From positions 124,001 to 188,000 of the forward strand of contig JANPDL010000018.1 in assembly GCA_031431475.1 (NCBI GenBank): DNA of 64,000 nt, read 5' to 3'. The notes below the pieces were generated by a model. That model saw only the letters and a program-made list of their open reading frames with translations, was not told the origin of the DNA and made no database searches. Below are positions 25,742 through 35,153 of this stretch, piece after piece. A program made the position numbers and the translations under genes. This stretch comes from JADCCX01 sp031431475 (GTDB taxonomy: Bacteria > Pseudomonadota > Alphaproteobacteria > Rhizobiales > Beijerinckiaceae). Positions within the stretch are counted from its first letter, which is position 1, and every line of letters begins with the position of its first letter.

Positions 25742-26493
25742 GCGCGCTGCTGGAGGTGAAGGGCGTCACCAAGCGCTTCGGCGGGTTGACTGCTGTGGAT
25801 GATGCCTCGCTGGAGGTTCAGTCCGGCTCCATTACCGGATTGATCGGCCCCAATGGCGCGGGCAAGACCACGCTGTTCACGGTGATCGCCGGTTTCGAGA
25901 TGCCGAATACGGGTGAAGTTGTCTTTAAAGGCGAGAGCATCACAGCCCTGCCGACGCACAAGCGTGCCATTCGGGGCATCGCCCGCACCTTTCAGATCGT
26001 ACAGCCTTTCGCAGGGCTTACAGTGCGCGAAAACATCGCTGTCGGGGCTCATCTGCGGCATGCGGGGCGTAGCGCTGCTCTGGCAAAAGCGGACTCCATC
26101 GGTCAGGCCGTCGGGCTAGGCCCCTTGCTGGATCGCGCCGCCAATGCGCTGACAGTCGCTGGACGCAAGCGGCTGGAATTGGCCCGTGCACTCGCTACGG
26201 AGCCGAAGCTGCTTCTCCTGGACGAGGTGCTCGCCGGTCTCAATCCATCCGAAATCCGCGATATGATCCCCGTGATCCACCAGATCCGCGATAACGGAGT
26301 CACGATCCTCATTGTCGAACACGTGATGCAGGCCGTGATGAGCCTTTGCGATACGGTCTACGTGCTGGCGCAAGGGCGCATCATCGCGGCAGGCACACCA
26401 GGCGAAGTTGCCCGCAATGAGCATGTTGTGGAGGCCTACCTCGGCCACGGGGCAGCGCAGAGGATGCGCAAGCAGGGTGAAACCCATGCTTGA
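25738..26493 (+). CDS. Liv-type ABC transporter ATP-binding protein (LivG family)
   Basis: A 251-residue ATPase. Walker A is GPNGAGKTT (about residues 39-47), the Q-loop and RGIARTFQIVQPFAGLTVREN follow, Walker B is LLLLDEVLAGLNP, and the H-loop is EHVMQAV. The LivG type has the short RTFQ motif. The ABC signature reads LTVAGRKRLELARAL, where the usual LSxGQ is replaced by AGRKR; this divergence is common in LivG proteins. It overlaps livM by four bases and livF by eight. Confidence 0.93.
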   Translation: MSALLEVKGVTKRFGGLTAVDDASLEVQSGSITGLIGPNGAGKTTLFTVIAGFEMPNTGEVVFKGESITALPTHKRAIRGIARTFQIVQPFAGLTVRENIAVGAHLRHAGRSAALAKADSIGQAVGLGPLLDRAANALTVAGRKRLELARALATEPKLLLLDEVLAGLNPSEIRDMIPVIHQIRDNGVTILIVEHVMQAVMSLCDTVYVLAQGRIIAAGTPGEVARNEHVVEAYLGHGAAQRMRKQGETHA

Positions 26494-27187
26494 GGTGAAA
26501 GATCTCATTACAGGTTATGGCGGTGTCCCTATCCTGCGGGGCGTCTCGCTCAGCGTTCAACCCGGCGAAGTGGTCGCGGTCCTCGGGGCTAACGGCGTGG
26601 GCAAGACGACACTGAACCGCGCCATCTCTGGCCTGAACGCTGTAATGTCCGGCAGCATCCATTTCGAAGGCAGCGTAATCTCGGGATTGACCCCACCGCA
26701 GATCGTGGAGCGCGGCCTCATCCATGTGCCCGAGGGCCGCAAGATATTCCCCAACATGAACGTGCGGGAGAATCTGGAGCTCGGTTCGTACCGGCGCGGC
26801 AAACCCAACCGCGCGCGCAACCTTGAGAAGATGTTCAATATCTTTCCCCGCCTGAGCGAGCGCACGGACCAACTCGCGGGCACGCTGTCTGGCGGCGAGC
26901 AGCAGATGCTCGCCATCGGCCGTGGCCTGATGGCGGAGCCAAAATTGCTGATCCTTGATGAGCCGTCGCTCGGTCTCTCGCCGCTGCTGGTGGAAGAGCT
27001 ATTCACCCTCATTGCCCGCATCGCGGGCGAAGGGCTTGCCGTTATGCTGGTCGAACAGAATGTTGTGCAATCCCTTGATCTCGCATCGCGGGCTTACGTT
27101 CTGGAAAACGGCGCAGTGGCGATGCAGGGGCTGGCCGCTGACCTCAAGCGTGATCCCGCGCTTGAGAAAACCTATCTGGGGATGTGA
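26486..27187 (+). CDS. Liv-type ABC transporter ATP-binding protein (LivF family)
   Basis: A 233-residue ATPase starting at the ATG inside the end of livG. Walker A is GANGVGKTT, the LivF-typical GLIHVPEGRKIFPNMNVREN follows, then the signature LSGGEQQMLAIGRGLM, Walker B LLILDEPSLGLSP and the H-loop VEQNVVQSL. It completes the two-permease, two-ATPase importer. The next gene (MmgE/PrpD) starts three bases after its stop, linking import directly with catabolic enzymes. Confidence 0.94.
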   Translation: MLEVKDLITGYGGVPILRGVSLSVQPGEVVAVLGANGVGKTTLNRAISGLNAVMSGSIHFEGSVISGLTPPQIVERGLIHVPEGRKIFPNMNVRENLELGSYRRGKPNRARNLEKMFNIFPRLSERTDQLAGTLSGGEQQMLAIGRGLMAEPKLLILDEPSLGLSPLLVEELFTLIARIAGEGLAVMLVEQNVVQSLDLASRAYVLENGAVAMQGLAADLKRDPALEKTYLGM

Positions 27188-27190
27188 ATC

Positions 27191-28573
27191 ATGGCCATCG
27201 TAACCCCCGGCGTCGTTCCCGCCTCGATTCTCGTCACCAACCGTCAGCCGAAATGGCTGAAGCAATGGGCGGCCTTCGCGCGGACCACGCAGTTCGATGA
27301 TCTGCCCGAAGCCGTGGTGGATCGCGCCCGCCTCGTGATGCTCGACAGCCTTGGCGCTATCATCGCGGGCCGCGCAGAACCCGAGATGGGACGGGCAATG
27401 AAGCGTCTGGCCAAAACAGCCAAGATGCGCAAGTCCGGCTCGCCCCTTCTCACCGCTTTCGCGGGCGGAACCGCAGGCACCATGCTGGAGATCGACGAGG
27501 GAAACCAGTACGCGCGCGGCCATCCCGGCATCCATGTCGTTCCCGCAGTCATGGCTGTTGCGGAGGGCAGGGTGGTTTCTGGCCGTGACGCCATCGTGGC
27601 ACTGGCGCTGGGTTACGAAATCGGTGCGCGCATCGGCATTGCCTCGAAACTGCGTGTCACCATGCACCCGCATGGCACCTGGGGTACGGTCGGCGCGGCG
27701 CTGGCCGTCGCAAAGATGGGCCGTGCCTCGGCGCGTGATTTTGCGTCGGTCATCAATGTCGCCTCGTCGCTCGGCCTGACCACCAGCCGCAGGACGATGC
27801 TGGAGGGAGCGACGGTCCGCAACACCTATGCCGGGTTCTCCAATATGCTGGGCCTGATGGCCTGGGACCTCGTGAAGGCGGGCTTCACTGGCGAGGCCGA
27901 TGGTGTGGGTTCGGTCTACGGCGGGATCGCGGCGGATGACTGGCGACCGGATGAGATGACGCGCGAACTGGGCAGCCACTGGGAAATCGCGCGAAACTAT
28001 TTCAAGCGCCACGCCGCCTGCCGCTACAACCACGGTGCGCTGGATGCGCTGGCGGAAATCACTGCGAAGGCCGGCGGGCGTATCGATCCGGCCATGGTGG
28101 AGAGCGTGACGGTTGAGACCTATGTCTGGGCTGCGCAGCTTGATCATCTCAGGCCGCAGAACATGCTGGCCGCGAAGTTCTCGATGCCATTCTCCATCGC
28201 CACCGCCATCGTTCATGGCAAAGCCGATCTCGCGGCATTCCGTGACGAGGCCCGTGCCAATCCGGTTGTGATGGCGCTTGCTGCAAAGGTGCAGGTCAAC
28301 GAAGACGCTGATTTGACCGCAAAACTTCCCGGTCTTCGTCCGGCACGGGTACGCCTGGTGCTGAAAGATGGCCGGACTTTCGAGGCCATGGCGCAGACCA
28401 ACAAGGGCGATACGGAAGACCCCTATTCCAGCGCCGATGTCGTCGCGAAATTTCACGAGGTCGCGGCTCCGCATATTGGCGACGTGAAGGCGAAAGCCGT
28501 CGTCAGCGACTGCCTGTCGTTGGACACCGCGCCATCGCTCCGCGCCATTATTGATCTCTGCGAGGTTTCATGA
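27191..28573 (+). CDS. MmgE/PrpD family protein
   Basis: A 460-residue member of the MmgE/PrpD superfamily, whose known enzymes include 2-methylcitrate dehydratase, iminodisuccinate epimerase, cis-aconitate decarboxylase and itaconate-linked isomerases, all acting on small di- or tricarboxylates without an iron-sulfur cluster. Visible features are LVMLDSLGAIIAGRAEPE, NQYARGHPGIHVVPAVMAVA, the active-site loop KLRVTMHPHGTWGTVGAA and ARNYFKRHAACRYNHGALD (conserved Lys/His). Its stop overlaps the start of the ICL/PEPM lyase gene (ATGA). In this cluster a dehydratase, epimerase or isomerase of a substituted succinate or malate is the sensible guess. Confidence 0.9.
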   Translation: MAIVTPGVVPASILVTNRQPKWLKQWAAFARTTQFDDLPEAVVDRARLVMLDSLGAIIAGRAEPEMGRAMKRLAKTAKMRKSGSPLLTAFAGGTAGTMLEIDEGNQYARGHPGIHVVPAVMAVAEGRVVSGRDAIVALALGYEIGARIGIASKLRVTMHPHGTWGTVGAALAVAKMGRASARDFASVINVASSLGLTTSRRTMLEGATVRNTYAGFSNMLGLMAWDLVKAGFTGEADGVGSVYGGIAADDWRPDEMTRELGSHWEIARNYFKRHAACRYNHGALDALAEITAKAGGRIDPAMVESVTVETYVWAAQLDHLRPQNMLAAKFSMPFSIATAIVHGKADLAAFRDEARANPVVMALAAKVQVNEDADLTAKLPGLRPARVRLVLKDGRTFEAMAQTNKGDTEDPYSSADVVAKFHEVAAPHIGDVKAKAVVSDCLSLDTAPSLRAIIDLCEVS

Positions 28574-29439
28574 TCGTTTCCCTGAAGTCGCGTCTTGCGG
28601 CCGAAACGATCCTGCTTGCACCCGGCGTCTATGATCCGCTGACGGCCTCGCTGGCGGCTGACGCTGGTTTCGAGGCGCTCTATCTCTCCGGCGCGTCCAT
28701 CGCCTACACGCGGCTGGGTCGCCCAGACATCGGGCTGGTGACGATGACCGAGGTGGCCGAGACGATCTCCCTTATCCGCGACCGCGTCGCGACGCCACTG
28801 ATCGTTGATGCCGACAATGGCTACGGCAACGCGCTCAACATGCAGCGCACGATGCGCTTGTTTGAAAGGGCGGGTGCCAACGCGTTGCAGATCGAGGACC
28901 AGAGCTATCCCAAGCGCTGCGGGCATCTCGCCGAAAAGAAACTTGTTTCCGCAACGGAGATGGTCGGCAAGATTCGCGCCGCAGCGGATGCGCGGTCCAG
29001 CGAGGACACCCTGATCATCGCGCGTACCGATGCCGTTGCTGTCGAAGGCTTTCAAGCAGCCATCGACCGCGCCGGTCTCTATGCTTTGGCAGGCGCTGAT
29101 GCTCTGTTCGTTGAGGCTCCCGGTTCGGTAAACGAACTCGCTGCCATCGTGAAGGCGCTGGGCAATAACCTGCCGCTGATGGCCAATATGGTAGAAGGCG
29201 GGAAGACGCCGTTGCAAAGCGCAGCAGAGCTTGAAGCACTGGGTTTCTCACTTGTGATCTTCCCCGGCGGCATAGTGCGCGCCATCGCCCATGCCGCACA
29301 GGATTTTTACGGCGCGCTGAAACGCGATGGCACCACCGCTGCTTTCCGCAACCGCATGTTCGGGTTCGATGAACTGAACGATGTTATCGGCACACCTGCG
29401 ATGCTGGCCGAAGGAAAACGTTACGAGGGAAAACAATGA
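28570..29439 (+). CDS. isocitrate lyase/PEP mutase family lyase
   Basis: A 289-residue TIM-barrel protein of the ICL/PEPM superfamily. SGASIAYTRLGRPDIGLVTMTEV lines the active site, VDADNGYGNALN gives the metal aspartates, IEDQSYPKRCGHLAEKKLV carries the KRCGH lyase loop with its catalytic cysteine, and LIIARTDAVAVEG follows. The cysteine loop fits true C-C lyases, such as 2-methylisocitrate lyase and 2,3-dimethylmalate lyase, rather than mutases or hydrolases without it. Expected chemistry is retro-aldol or retro-Claisen cleavage of a 2-hydroxy-dicarboxylate to pyruvate or glyoxylate plus an acid. It overlaps hyuB by four bases. Confidence 0.9.
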   Translation: MIVSLKSRLAAETILLAPGVYDPLTASLAADAGFEALYLSGASIAYTRLGRPDIGLVTMTEVAETISLIRDRVATPLIVDADNGYGNALNMQRTMRLFERAGANALQIEDQSYPKRCGHLAEKKLVSATEMVGKIRAAADARSSEDTLIIARTDAVAVEGFQAAIDRAGLYALAGADALFVEAPGSVNELAAIVKALGNNLPLMANMVEGGKTPLQSAAELEALGFSLVIFPGGIVRAIAHAAQDFYGALKRDGTTAAFRNRMFGFDELNDVIGTPAMLAEGKRYEGKQ

Positions 29440-31094
29440 GCACCCTCGATCCCGTTACCTTCTCCATTCTCACGGGCCGCCTTGAGCAGATCGCGGATGA
29501 GATGGATGCGACGCTCTATCGCTCGGCCTTCAACCCTATCATCGCGGAAGCCCGCGATGCCTGCCATGGGCTTTACCACGCCGAAACCGGAGCCACATTG
29601 GTGCAAGGTGCGAAAGGGCTACCGATCTTCGTGGGGGCCATGGCCTTCGCGGTGAAGGCCGTGATCGACAAGGTTTCTACGCAGGGTGGACTCGACGAGG
29701 GCGACACCTTCATCTTCAACGATCCGTATGCTGGTGGCACGCATCTCAACGATTTCCGCCTTGTGCGTCCGCTCATGCGCGGAGGAAAAATCTTTGCGTG
29801 GCTTGCCTCTGTCGGTCACTGGCTCGACATCGGTGGCAATGTGCCGGGCGGCTATAATCCGCGGGCGACCGAATGCTTTCAGGAAGGCGTGCTGATCCCG
29901 CCGGTAAAGCTGTTTCGCAAAGGCGTGCTGCAACAGGATATCGTCGATATCTTGCAGTCCAACACGCGATTGCCGCGCTCGAACTGGGGTGATCTCAACG
30001 GACAGCTGAATGCGCTCGATCTGGGCGAGCGACGCTTCCATGCCCTGATCGATGAATATGGCGACGGGGTTGTCACCGCCACGTTGCAGGCCGCATCGGC
30101 ACGGGCGGAAGCGCTGATGCGACAAGAGATCAGGGCGCTGCCGGATGGCGTCTATTCATTCGAGGATTATCTCGACAACGACGGCATCTTGGATGAGCGT
30201 CTGACCATAGCGCTGGAGCTCACGATTGCAGGCGAGATGATGACGCTCGATTTCTCGCGCTCTTCGCCGCCCTGCCGGGGGCCGGTGAATATTGCGCGGT
30301 CCACGGCTGTCGCCTGCTGTTACGTCGCGCTGAAGCACATGTTCACGAATGTTCCAGCTAACGCGGGCGTGCTGAACCCGATCACCTTCGATATCCCGGA
30401 GACCACTTTCCTCGGCGTCACCGCGCCGCGCCCGGTTGCGGGCTATACCGAGACGATCCTGCGCATGATCGGTGTCATCTTCGGCGCCTTGGCCAAGGCC
30501 GATCCGGCGCGCGCCACGGCGGCACCGTTCGGAACGATCAACGCGCTGTCCATTGCAGGACATCGCGCCAGTGGCGAGCGCTGGGTGATGTTCTCGTTCT
30601 TCGGCGGCGGTCTTGGCGGCAATCCGCTGTCGGATGGCCTGAACCATGCCAACAATCCGATCTCAACAGCGACCATTCCACCGGCAGAGGTGATGGAAGC
30701 AAGCTATCCTGTGATGTTCACGCAATGGGGTTTGCGTCCGGACAGTGCTGGTGCGGGCGAGCATCGCGGCGGTCTGGGCGCGGTCTATGAGATTGAGGTT
30801 TTGTCCGGGGGCGGAGCTGATGTATCGCTGCTGGGCGAGCGTGGGAGGTTTGCTCCTTTCGGCGTCAACGGCGGCGGGGCAGGGGCCTTGAACCGCTTCC
30901 AGTGGCAGACCGTCGAGGGCTGGAAGGAACCGCCCATGGCCTCGAAGGTCACTGGCGTGAAACTGAAACAGGGCCAGCGGCTGCGGTTGGAGACGCCTGG
31001 TGGCGGAGGCTGGGGCGATCCTGGGAAGCGCTCGCCGGAAGCCATTGTACGCGATGTCGCGCAAGGCTTCGTGACGCCGGGCGAGCTTACATGA
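29436..31094 (+). CDS. hydantoinase B/oxoprolinase family protein (HyuB)
   Basis: A 552-residue catalytic-type subunit of the ATP-dependent cyclic amidohydrolases (N-methylhydantoinase, 5-oxoprolinase) and related acetone/acetophenone carboxylases. Seen are DPVTFSILTGRLEQIADEMD, ALYRSAF-like TLYRSAFNPI, FIFNDPYAGGTHLNDFRLV, GHWLDIGGNVPGG and the C-terminal KVTGVKLKQGQRLRLETPGG. The order here is B before A, whereas hyuA usually comes first in hydantoinase operons. It overlaps hyuA by four bases (ATGA). No carboxylase gamma subunit is nearby, so the hydrolase type is more likely than a carboxylase. Confidence 0.9.
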   Translation: MSTLDPVTFSILTGRLEQIADEMDATLYRSAFNPIIAEARDACHGLYHAETGATLVQGAKGLPIFVGAMAFAVKAVIDKVSTQGGLDEGDTFIFNDPYAGGTHLNDFRLVRPLMRGGKIFAWLASVGHWLDIGGNVPGGYNPRATECFQEGVLIPPVKLFRKGVLQQDIVDILQSNTRLPRSNWGDLNGQLNALDLGERRFHALIDEYGDGVVTATLQAASARAEALMRQEIRALPDGVYSFEDYLDNDGILDERLTIALELTIAGEMMTLDFSRSSPPCRGPVNIARSTAVACCYVALKHMFTNVPANAGVLNPITFDIPETTFLGVTAPRPVAGYTETILRMIGVIFGALAKADPARATAAPFGTINALSIAGHRASGERWVMFSFFGGGLGGNPLSDGLNHANNPISTATIPPAEVMEASYPVMFTQWGLRPDSAGAGEHRGGLGAVYEIEVLSGGGADVSLLGERGRFAPFGVNGGGAGALNRFQWQTVEGWKEPPMASKVTGVKLKQGQRLRLETPGGGGWGDPGKRSPEAIVRDVAQGFVTPGELT

Positions 31095-33139
31095 GCAAAC
31101 TCTCCACCATCGTTGGCGTTGATGTCGGCGGCACCTTCACCGATCTCGCTTTCTTCGACGAGGCAACACGCCAGTTCCGCACGGCCAAGGTACCGTCCAA
31201 CCGGGGCGACGAAGCCGTCGGTTTCATCGAAGGATTAAAGCAGTTCGGCCCGCTGGCATCGCTTGGCTCCATCGTGCATGGCACCACGGTCGGTACCAAC
31301 GCGCTGCTGGAGCGCAAGGGCGCAAAAATCGGCATCATCACCACCCCTGGATTCCGTGATGCGCTTGAAATGCGCAGGCGCGACCGGCCCAACACCTGGG
31401 GCCTCTGGGGTGATTTCAAGCCCATTGCCACGCGCGAATTCCGTCTGGAAGTACCGGAGCGCACCCTGGCGGATGGCACGATCCGGCAAGCTGTTGAAAC
31501 AGATGCAGTGCAGGCGGCCTGCCGTGAACTGCTGGCAAAGGGAGCCGAGGCGCTCGCCATCGTCTTCATTAATTCCTATGCAAACCCGGCGAACGAGCGC
31601 GCTGCTTACGAGGCCGCGAAAGCCATCTGGCCCAATCCGCATATCGCGTATTCTGCGCAAATCCTGCCGGAATTCCGCGAGTTTGAGCGGACATCGACAG
31701 TCGCCATCAATGCCTATCTGCAGCCTGTCGTCGCGAATTATCTCGGCAAGCTGGAGGAGGGGCTGAAAGAGGAAGCCTTCCCCGGCTCCTTCCACATCGT
31801 GCAGTCCAACGGCGGCATCATGTCGACGGCACTGGCCCGCAAGTTCCCTGTACGCACGGCTTTGTCCGGACCTGCGGCGGGCGTGATCGCGGCGGCTGCT
31901 ATCGCGAAGGCGGCGGGTTATCCTGATATCATCACGGCGGACCTTGGCGGCACGTCCTTCGATGTCTCGGTCGTCGCCAACGGCGAGGCGGCGCTCGCCG
32001 CGCAGACCACCATCGATTTCGGCCTTGTGGTGCGCACGCCGATGATCGAGATCACCACGATCGGCGCGGGCGGCGGCTCCATCGCGCATGTCGATGGCAG
32101 CGGATTTCTTGCGGTGGGCCCGGAAAGCGCAGGTTCGCGTCCCGGTCCTGTGGCTTATGCGCAGGGCAACACGCGCCCCACATTGACCGATGCCAATATC
32201 GTGCTGGGCCGTATCAACGCGGAGAAGCCCATCGGCGGCAAGCTGAAACGGCTGGATGTGGAAGCGGCACGCGCCGCAATTCTTGCCCAGATTGGCACGC
32301 CTCTGGGTCTTTCACTGGAGGCAGCGGCGGAAGCCATCATCCGCGTCGCCAATGCGAAGATGGCGGGCGCGATCCGGCTGGTATCGGTCGAGCGCGGCCA
32401 TGATCCGGCGAAGTTTACCGCAGTCCCTTTTGGCGGCGGTGGTGCCTTGCATGTCGGCGCGCTGATCAACGAGGTCGGGCTGAAATCCGCCCTCATTCCG
32501 CGCTATCCCGGCATCACCTCGGCATTGGGCTGCATCATCGCCGATGCGCGGCATGATCAGGTGAGTACGTTGAATTTGATGCTGGATAGCCTTGATGGCG
32601 AGGCGCTTGGCAAGCGGATGGCGGATGCTGGCCAAGAGGCGCATTCTATCGTGGCGGGCTCTGGTCTCACGGTGGAGCGGATCGATGTGCTGTATGAACT
32701 CGACATGCATTATCAGGGGCAGACGCATACGGTGTCCGTGCCGTTGCCTGTTGTAATGGGTGAGCCTGTCACGGAATCCATAGTGCGGGCCGCTTTCGAG
32801 ACGGCCTACGCCAAAGCCTTCTCCCGCCTGCTGCCCGGCATTCCCGTCCGCATCGTCAATCTGCGGACAGCAGCGGTGGGCCGACGCCCGGCCTTCGACA
32901 TGGCCGCGCTGGCACCGGCTTCCTCCGCCAATATAGGCAAGGCCTTTGTTGGTCGGCGCGATGTGTGGTTCGATGGCGCATGGCACGACGCCGGGATCTG
33001 GGACCGGTTGGCACTGCCGGTCGGCGCTGTGGTCAAGGGACCTGCCATCCTTGAGCAAGGTGACGCGACAACGGTGATTGATCCCGGTCTTGAGGCGCGG
33101 GTGGATCGTTTCGGCAATCTCATCGTGGAGCGTGCGTGA
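31091..33139 (+). CDS. hydantoinase A/oxoprolinase family protein (HyuA), ATP-binding subunit
   Basis: A 682-residue subunit with an actin-like ATPase core. The N-terminal phosphate loop is VGVDVGGTFTDLAFFDEAT, then GTTVGTNALLERKGAK, LSGPAAGVIAAAAIA, DLGGTSFDVSVV and ITTIGAGGGSIAHVD. These phosphorylate the substrate's amide oxygen, activating it for ring opening by HyuB. The ATG at 31091 overlaps the hyuB stop; an extended upstream frame lies inside hyuB. Substrates of the family include hydantoins, 5-oxoproline, N-methylhydantoin and caprolactam-like lactams, so ring opening of a cyclic amide or imide is the likely job here (inference). The next gene starts within its stop codon. Confidence 0.92.
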   Translation: MSKLSTIVGVDVGGTFTDLAFFDEATRQFRTAKVPSNRGDEAVGFIEGLKQFGPLASLGSIVHGTTVGTNALLERKGAKIGIITTPGFRDALEMRRRDRPNTWGLWGDFKPIATREFRLEVPERTLADGTIRQAVETDAVQAACRELLAKGAEALAIVFINSYANPANERAAYEAAKAIWPNPHIAYSAQILPEFREFERTSTVAINAYLQPVVANYLGKLEEGLKEEAFPGSFHIVQSNGGIMSTALARKFPVRTALSGPAAGVIAAAAIAKAAGYPDIITADLGGTSFDVSVVANGEAALAAQTTIDFGLVVRTPMIEITTIGAGGGSIAHVDGSGFLAVGPESAGSRPGPVAYAQGNTRPTLTDANIVLGRINAEKPIGGKLKRLDVEAARAAILAQIGTPLGLSLEAAAEAIIRVANAKMAGAIRLVSVERGHDPAKFTAVPFGGGGALHVGALINEVGLKSALIPRYPGITSALGCIIADARHDQVSTLNLMLDSLDGEALGKRMADAGQEAHSIVAGSGLTVERIDVLYELDMHYQGQTHTVSVPLPVVMGEPVTESIVRAAFETAYAKAFSRLLPGIPVRIVNLRTAAVGRRPAFDMAALAPASSANIGKAFVGRRDVWFDGAWHDAGIWDRLALPVGAVVKGPAILEQGDATTVIDPGLEARVDRFGNLIVERA

Positions 33140-33753
33140 TGGTTGCATCCCCTCTTGATCCCGGAACTACAGCCCTCTTGCTGCTAGACCTGCAGAACGA
33201 TTTCATCCATCACAACGGTGCCTATGCGCGTGGGGGACAATCCTCGCCGGAGATAGCGGCGCTGCCCGCCCGTATCCGCCCGCTGCTGGATGCACTCCGC
33301 GCCAAAGGCGGCCTCATCATCGCGACGCAGTTCACCCTTGTGCCGGGCAGGGATGGCGAGCCGATGATTTCGCCGCATCTCAGGCAAATGCGGCCGTTCC
33401 TCAAGAAGGGCGATTTCGCGCCGGGCTCGTGGGGCAATGCGACAGTCGATGCCTTGCAGCCCGTGGATGTGGCGGTGGAGAAAGTGGCCTATTCTGCCTT
33501 CTACATGAGCCGTCTCGAATGGGTGATCCGCAAGCTGGGCGTCACGCGTTTGCTGGCGGCTGGCATCGTCACCAACGGCGGTGTAGCCTCGACTGTGCGC
33601 GAGGCGCATGTGCGGGATATCGAGGCTGTAGTGCTGGAGGATGGCTGTGCGGCGTTCTCGCCCGAGACGCACAAGACAGCGATTGATGCGTTGCGCCCCG
33701 TGGGCCGCGTCGCCAGCATTGCGGAGATCATGCGGGAGATCGCCGACGCATGA
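33139..33753 (+). CDS. isochorismatase-fold hydrolase with Gly in place of the catalytic Cys
   Basis: A 204-residue protein of the isochorismatase-like hydrolase fold. The first catalytic Asp is in LLLLDLQNDF and the lysine in VEKVAYSAFY. Where amidohydrolases such as RutB or biuret hydrolase have T-N-x-C-V, this protein reads GIVTNGGVASTVREAH, so the nucleophilic cysteine is a glycine (codons AAC GGC GGT). Isochorismatase itself also lacks this cysteine and cleaves a vinyl ether, so the chemistry may be non-amidase. ATG at 33139 shares its A with the hyuA stop codon; a GTG one codon earlier is possible. The stop overlaps leuC by four bases. Confidence 0.85.
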   Translation: MVASPLDPGTTALLLLDLQNDFIHHNGAYARGGQSSPEIAALPARIRPLLDALRAKGGLIIATQFTLVPGRDGEPMISPHLRQMRPFLKKGDFAPGSWGNATVDALQPVDVAVEKVAYSAFYMSRLEWVIRKLGVTRLLAAGIVTNGGVASTVREAHVRDIEAVVLEDGCAAFSPETHKTAIDALRPVGRVASIAEIMREIADA

Positions 33754-35150
33754 AAGCGCGCACGCTTTTCGACAAACTCTGGGACAGCCATGTCATCGTC
33801 ACCCGTGATGACGGCGAAGCGCTGCTATGGGTCGACCGGCATTTCGTGCACGAGGGCTCGCACCACGCATTTCGCAAGCTGGACGAGAAAGCGTGCGATG
33901 TTGCCGAGCCGTCGCTCACGTTCGGCGTCGCCGATCATTATGTGCCCACGCGCGGACGTCCCGTGATCGCCGATCCTGAGATTGCCGGCATGGTCCAGCG
34001 CTTGAAGGACAATACCGGCAAGCACGGCATCCGTCAGTTCGGTCTCGATGATCCCGCGCAGGGCATCGTGCATGTCGTGGGGCCGGAGCAGGGGCTCACC
34101 TTACCGGGTCTGCTGATCGTTTGCGGCGACAGCCATACCTCCACCCATGGTGCCTTCGGCGCTTTCGCCTTCGGCATTGGTGCATCGGAAGTCGCGCATG
34201 TCTTGATGACCCAGACACTGTGGCAGCGCAAACCCAAGCGGATGCGGATCATTGTGGATGGTGCGCTCGGCCTGCATATCTCCGCCAAGGATCTGGCCCT
34301 GCATGTCATTGCCACGATCGGGACGGATGGTGCGCGCGGGCAAGCGCTGGAATATGCGGGCGAGGCCATTGCGGCGCTTTCCATGGAGGGGCGTCTGACG
34401 CTCTGCAACATGTCGATCGAAGCGGGTGCTCGCTGTGCCATGGTCGGGCCGGATGAGCTCACCTTCGCCTTCGTCAAGGACAAGCCGTATGCCCCCAAGG
34501 ACGATGCACTGGCCGCCGCGATCCGTGAATGGCAGTCATTGGAAACTGATGCGGATGCTATCTTCGACCGCGAATTGCGTATGAATGCAGCCGATGTCGC
34601 CCCGACCGTGACCTGGGGTGTCAGTCCCGAGGATGCGTTGCCGATCACGGCGCTTATTCCTTCGCCTGACTGGCTCGCACCAAAGCGCGGGTCCTATGTC
34701 ACCGAGGCGTTGACCTACATGGGTTTGCAGGCCGGAGTGCCACTCACCAGTGTTGCGGTGGACCGTGTCTTTATCGGCTCCTGCACCAATGCGCGTATCG
34801 AGGATTTGCGCGCCGCCGCAGCCGTGCTCAAGGGGCGTAAGGCGAAGGTTCCGGGCCTCATCTCACCCGGTTCCAGCACGGTCAAGCGCATGGCGGAGGC
34901 CGAGGGACTGGACCGGATTTTCACCGATGCCGGGCTTGTCTTCGCGGAGTCGGGCTGTTCAATGTGCGTCGGCATGAATGGCGATCTGGTGGCGGCGGGC
35001 GAGCGCTGCGCCTCCACCACCAATCGCAATTTCAAGGGACGGCAGGGCGTGGGTGCGCGCACCCATCTGATGTCGCCGGCTATGGTGGCCGCCGCCGCCG
35101 TCACTGGCCATCTGACGGATGTGCGCGATCTGCCACCGGTGAGGAGTTAG
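33750..35150 (+). CDS. aconitase-family hydro-lyase, large subunit (LeuC paralogue)
   Basis: A 466-residue large subunit of the isopropylmalate isomerase/homoaconitase group. The [4Fe-4S] cysteines are in FIGSCTNARIEDLR and SGCSMCVGMNGD. Also seen are GDSHTSTHGAFGAFAFGIG, LSMEGRLTLCNMSIEAGARC and RNFKGRQGVGARTHLMSP. It differs from canonical LeuC at several points, for instance HEGSHHAFRKL where LeuC has HEVTSPQAF. It overlaps the hydrolase gene before it and precedes the small subunit by three bases. Operon context argues for hydration or dehydration of a pathway intermediate (for example a substituted maleate/malate) instead of leucine synthesis. Confidence 0.88.
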   Translation: MKARTLFDKLWDSHVIVTRDDGEALLWVDRHFVHEGSHHAFRKLDEKACDVAEPSLTFGVADHYVPTRGRPVIADPEIAGMVQRLKDNTGKHGIRQFGLDDPAQGIVHVVGPEQGLTLPGLLIVCGDSHTSTHGAFGAFAFGIGASEVAHVLMTQTLWQRKPKRMRIIVDGALGLHISAKDLALHVIATIGTDGARGQALEYAGEAIAALSMEGRLTLCNMSIEAGARCAMVGPDELTFAFVKDKPYAPKDDALAAAIREWQSLETDADAIFDRELRMNAADVAPTVTWGVSPEDALPITALIPSPDWLAPKRGSYVTEALTYMGLQAGVPLTSVAVDRVFIGSCTNARIEDLRAAAAVLKGRKAKVPGLISPGSSTVKRMAEAEGLDRIFTDAGLVFAESGCSMCVGMNGDLVAAGERCASTTNRNFKGRQGVGARTHLMSPAMVAAAAVTGHLTDVRDLPPVRS

Positions 35151-35153
35151 GCC

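Noticed and set aside
26999..28474. Minus-strand open frame opposite the MmgE/PrpD gene
   Set aside because: Antisense shadow; composition and lack of motifs.
28570..29439. Classical methylcitrate cycle (prpB with prpD)
   Set aside because: A 2-methylcitrate synthase gene (prpC) is absent and the neighbours are HyuAB and LeuCD-like; methylcitrate cycle is possible for the two proteins alone but does not explain the cluster.
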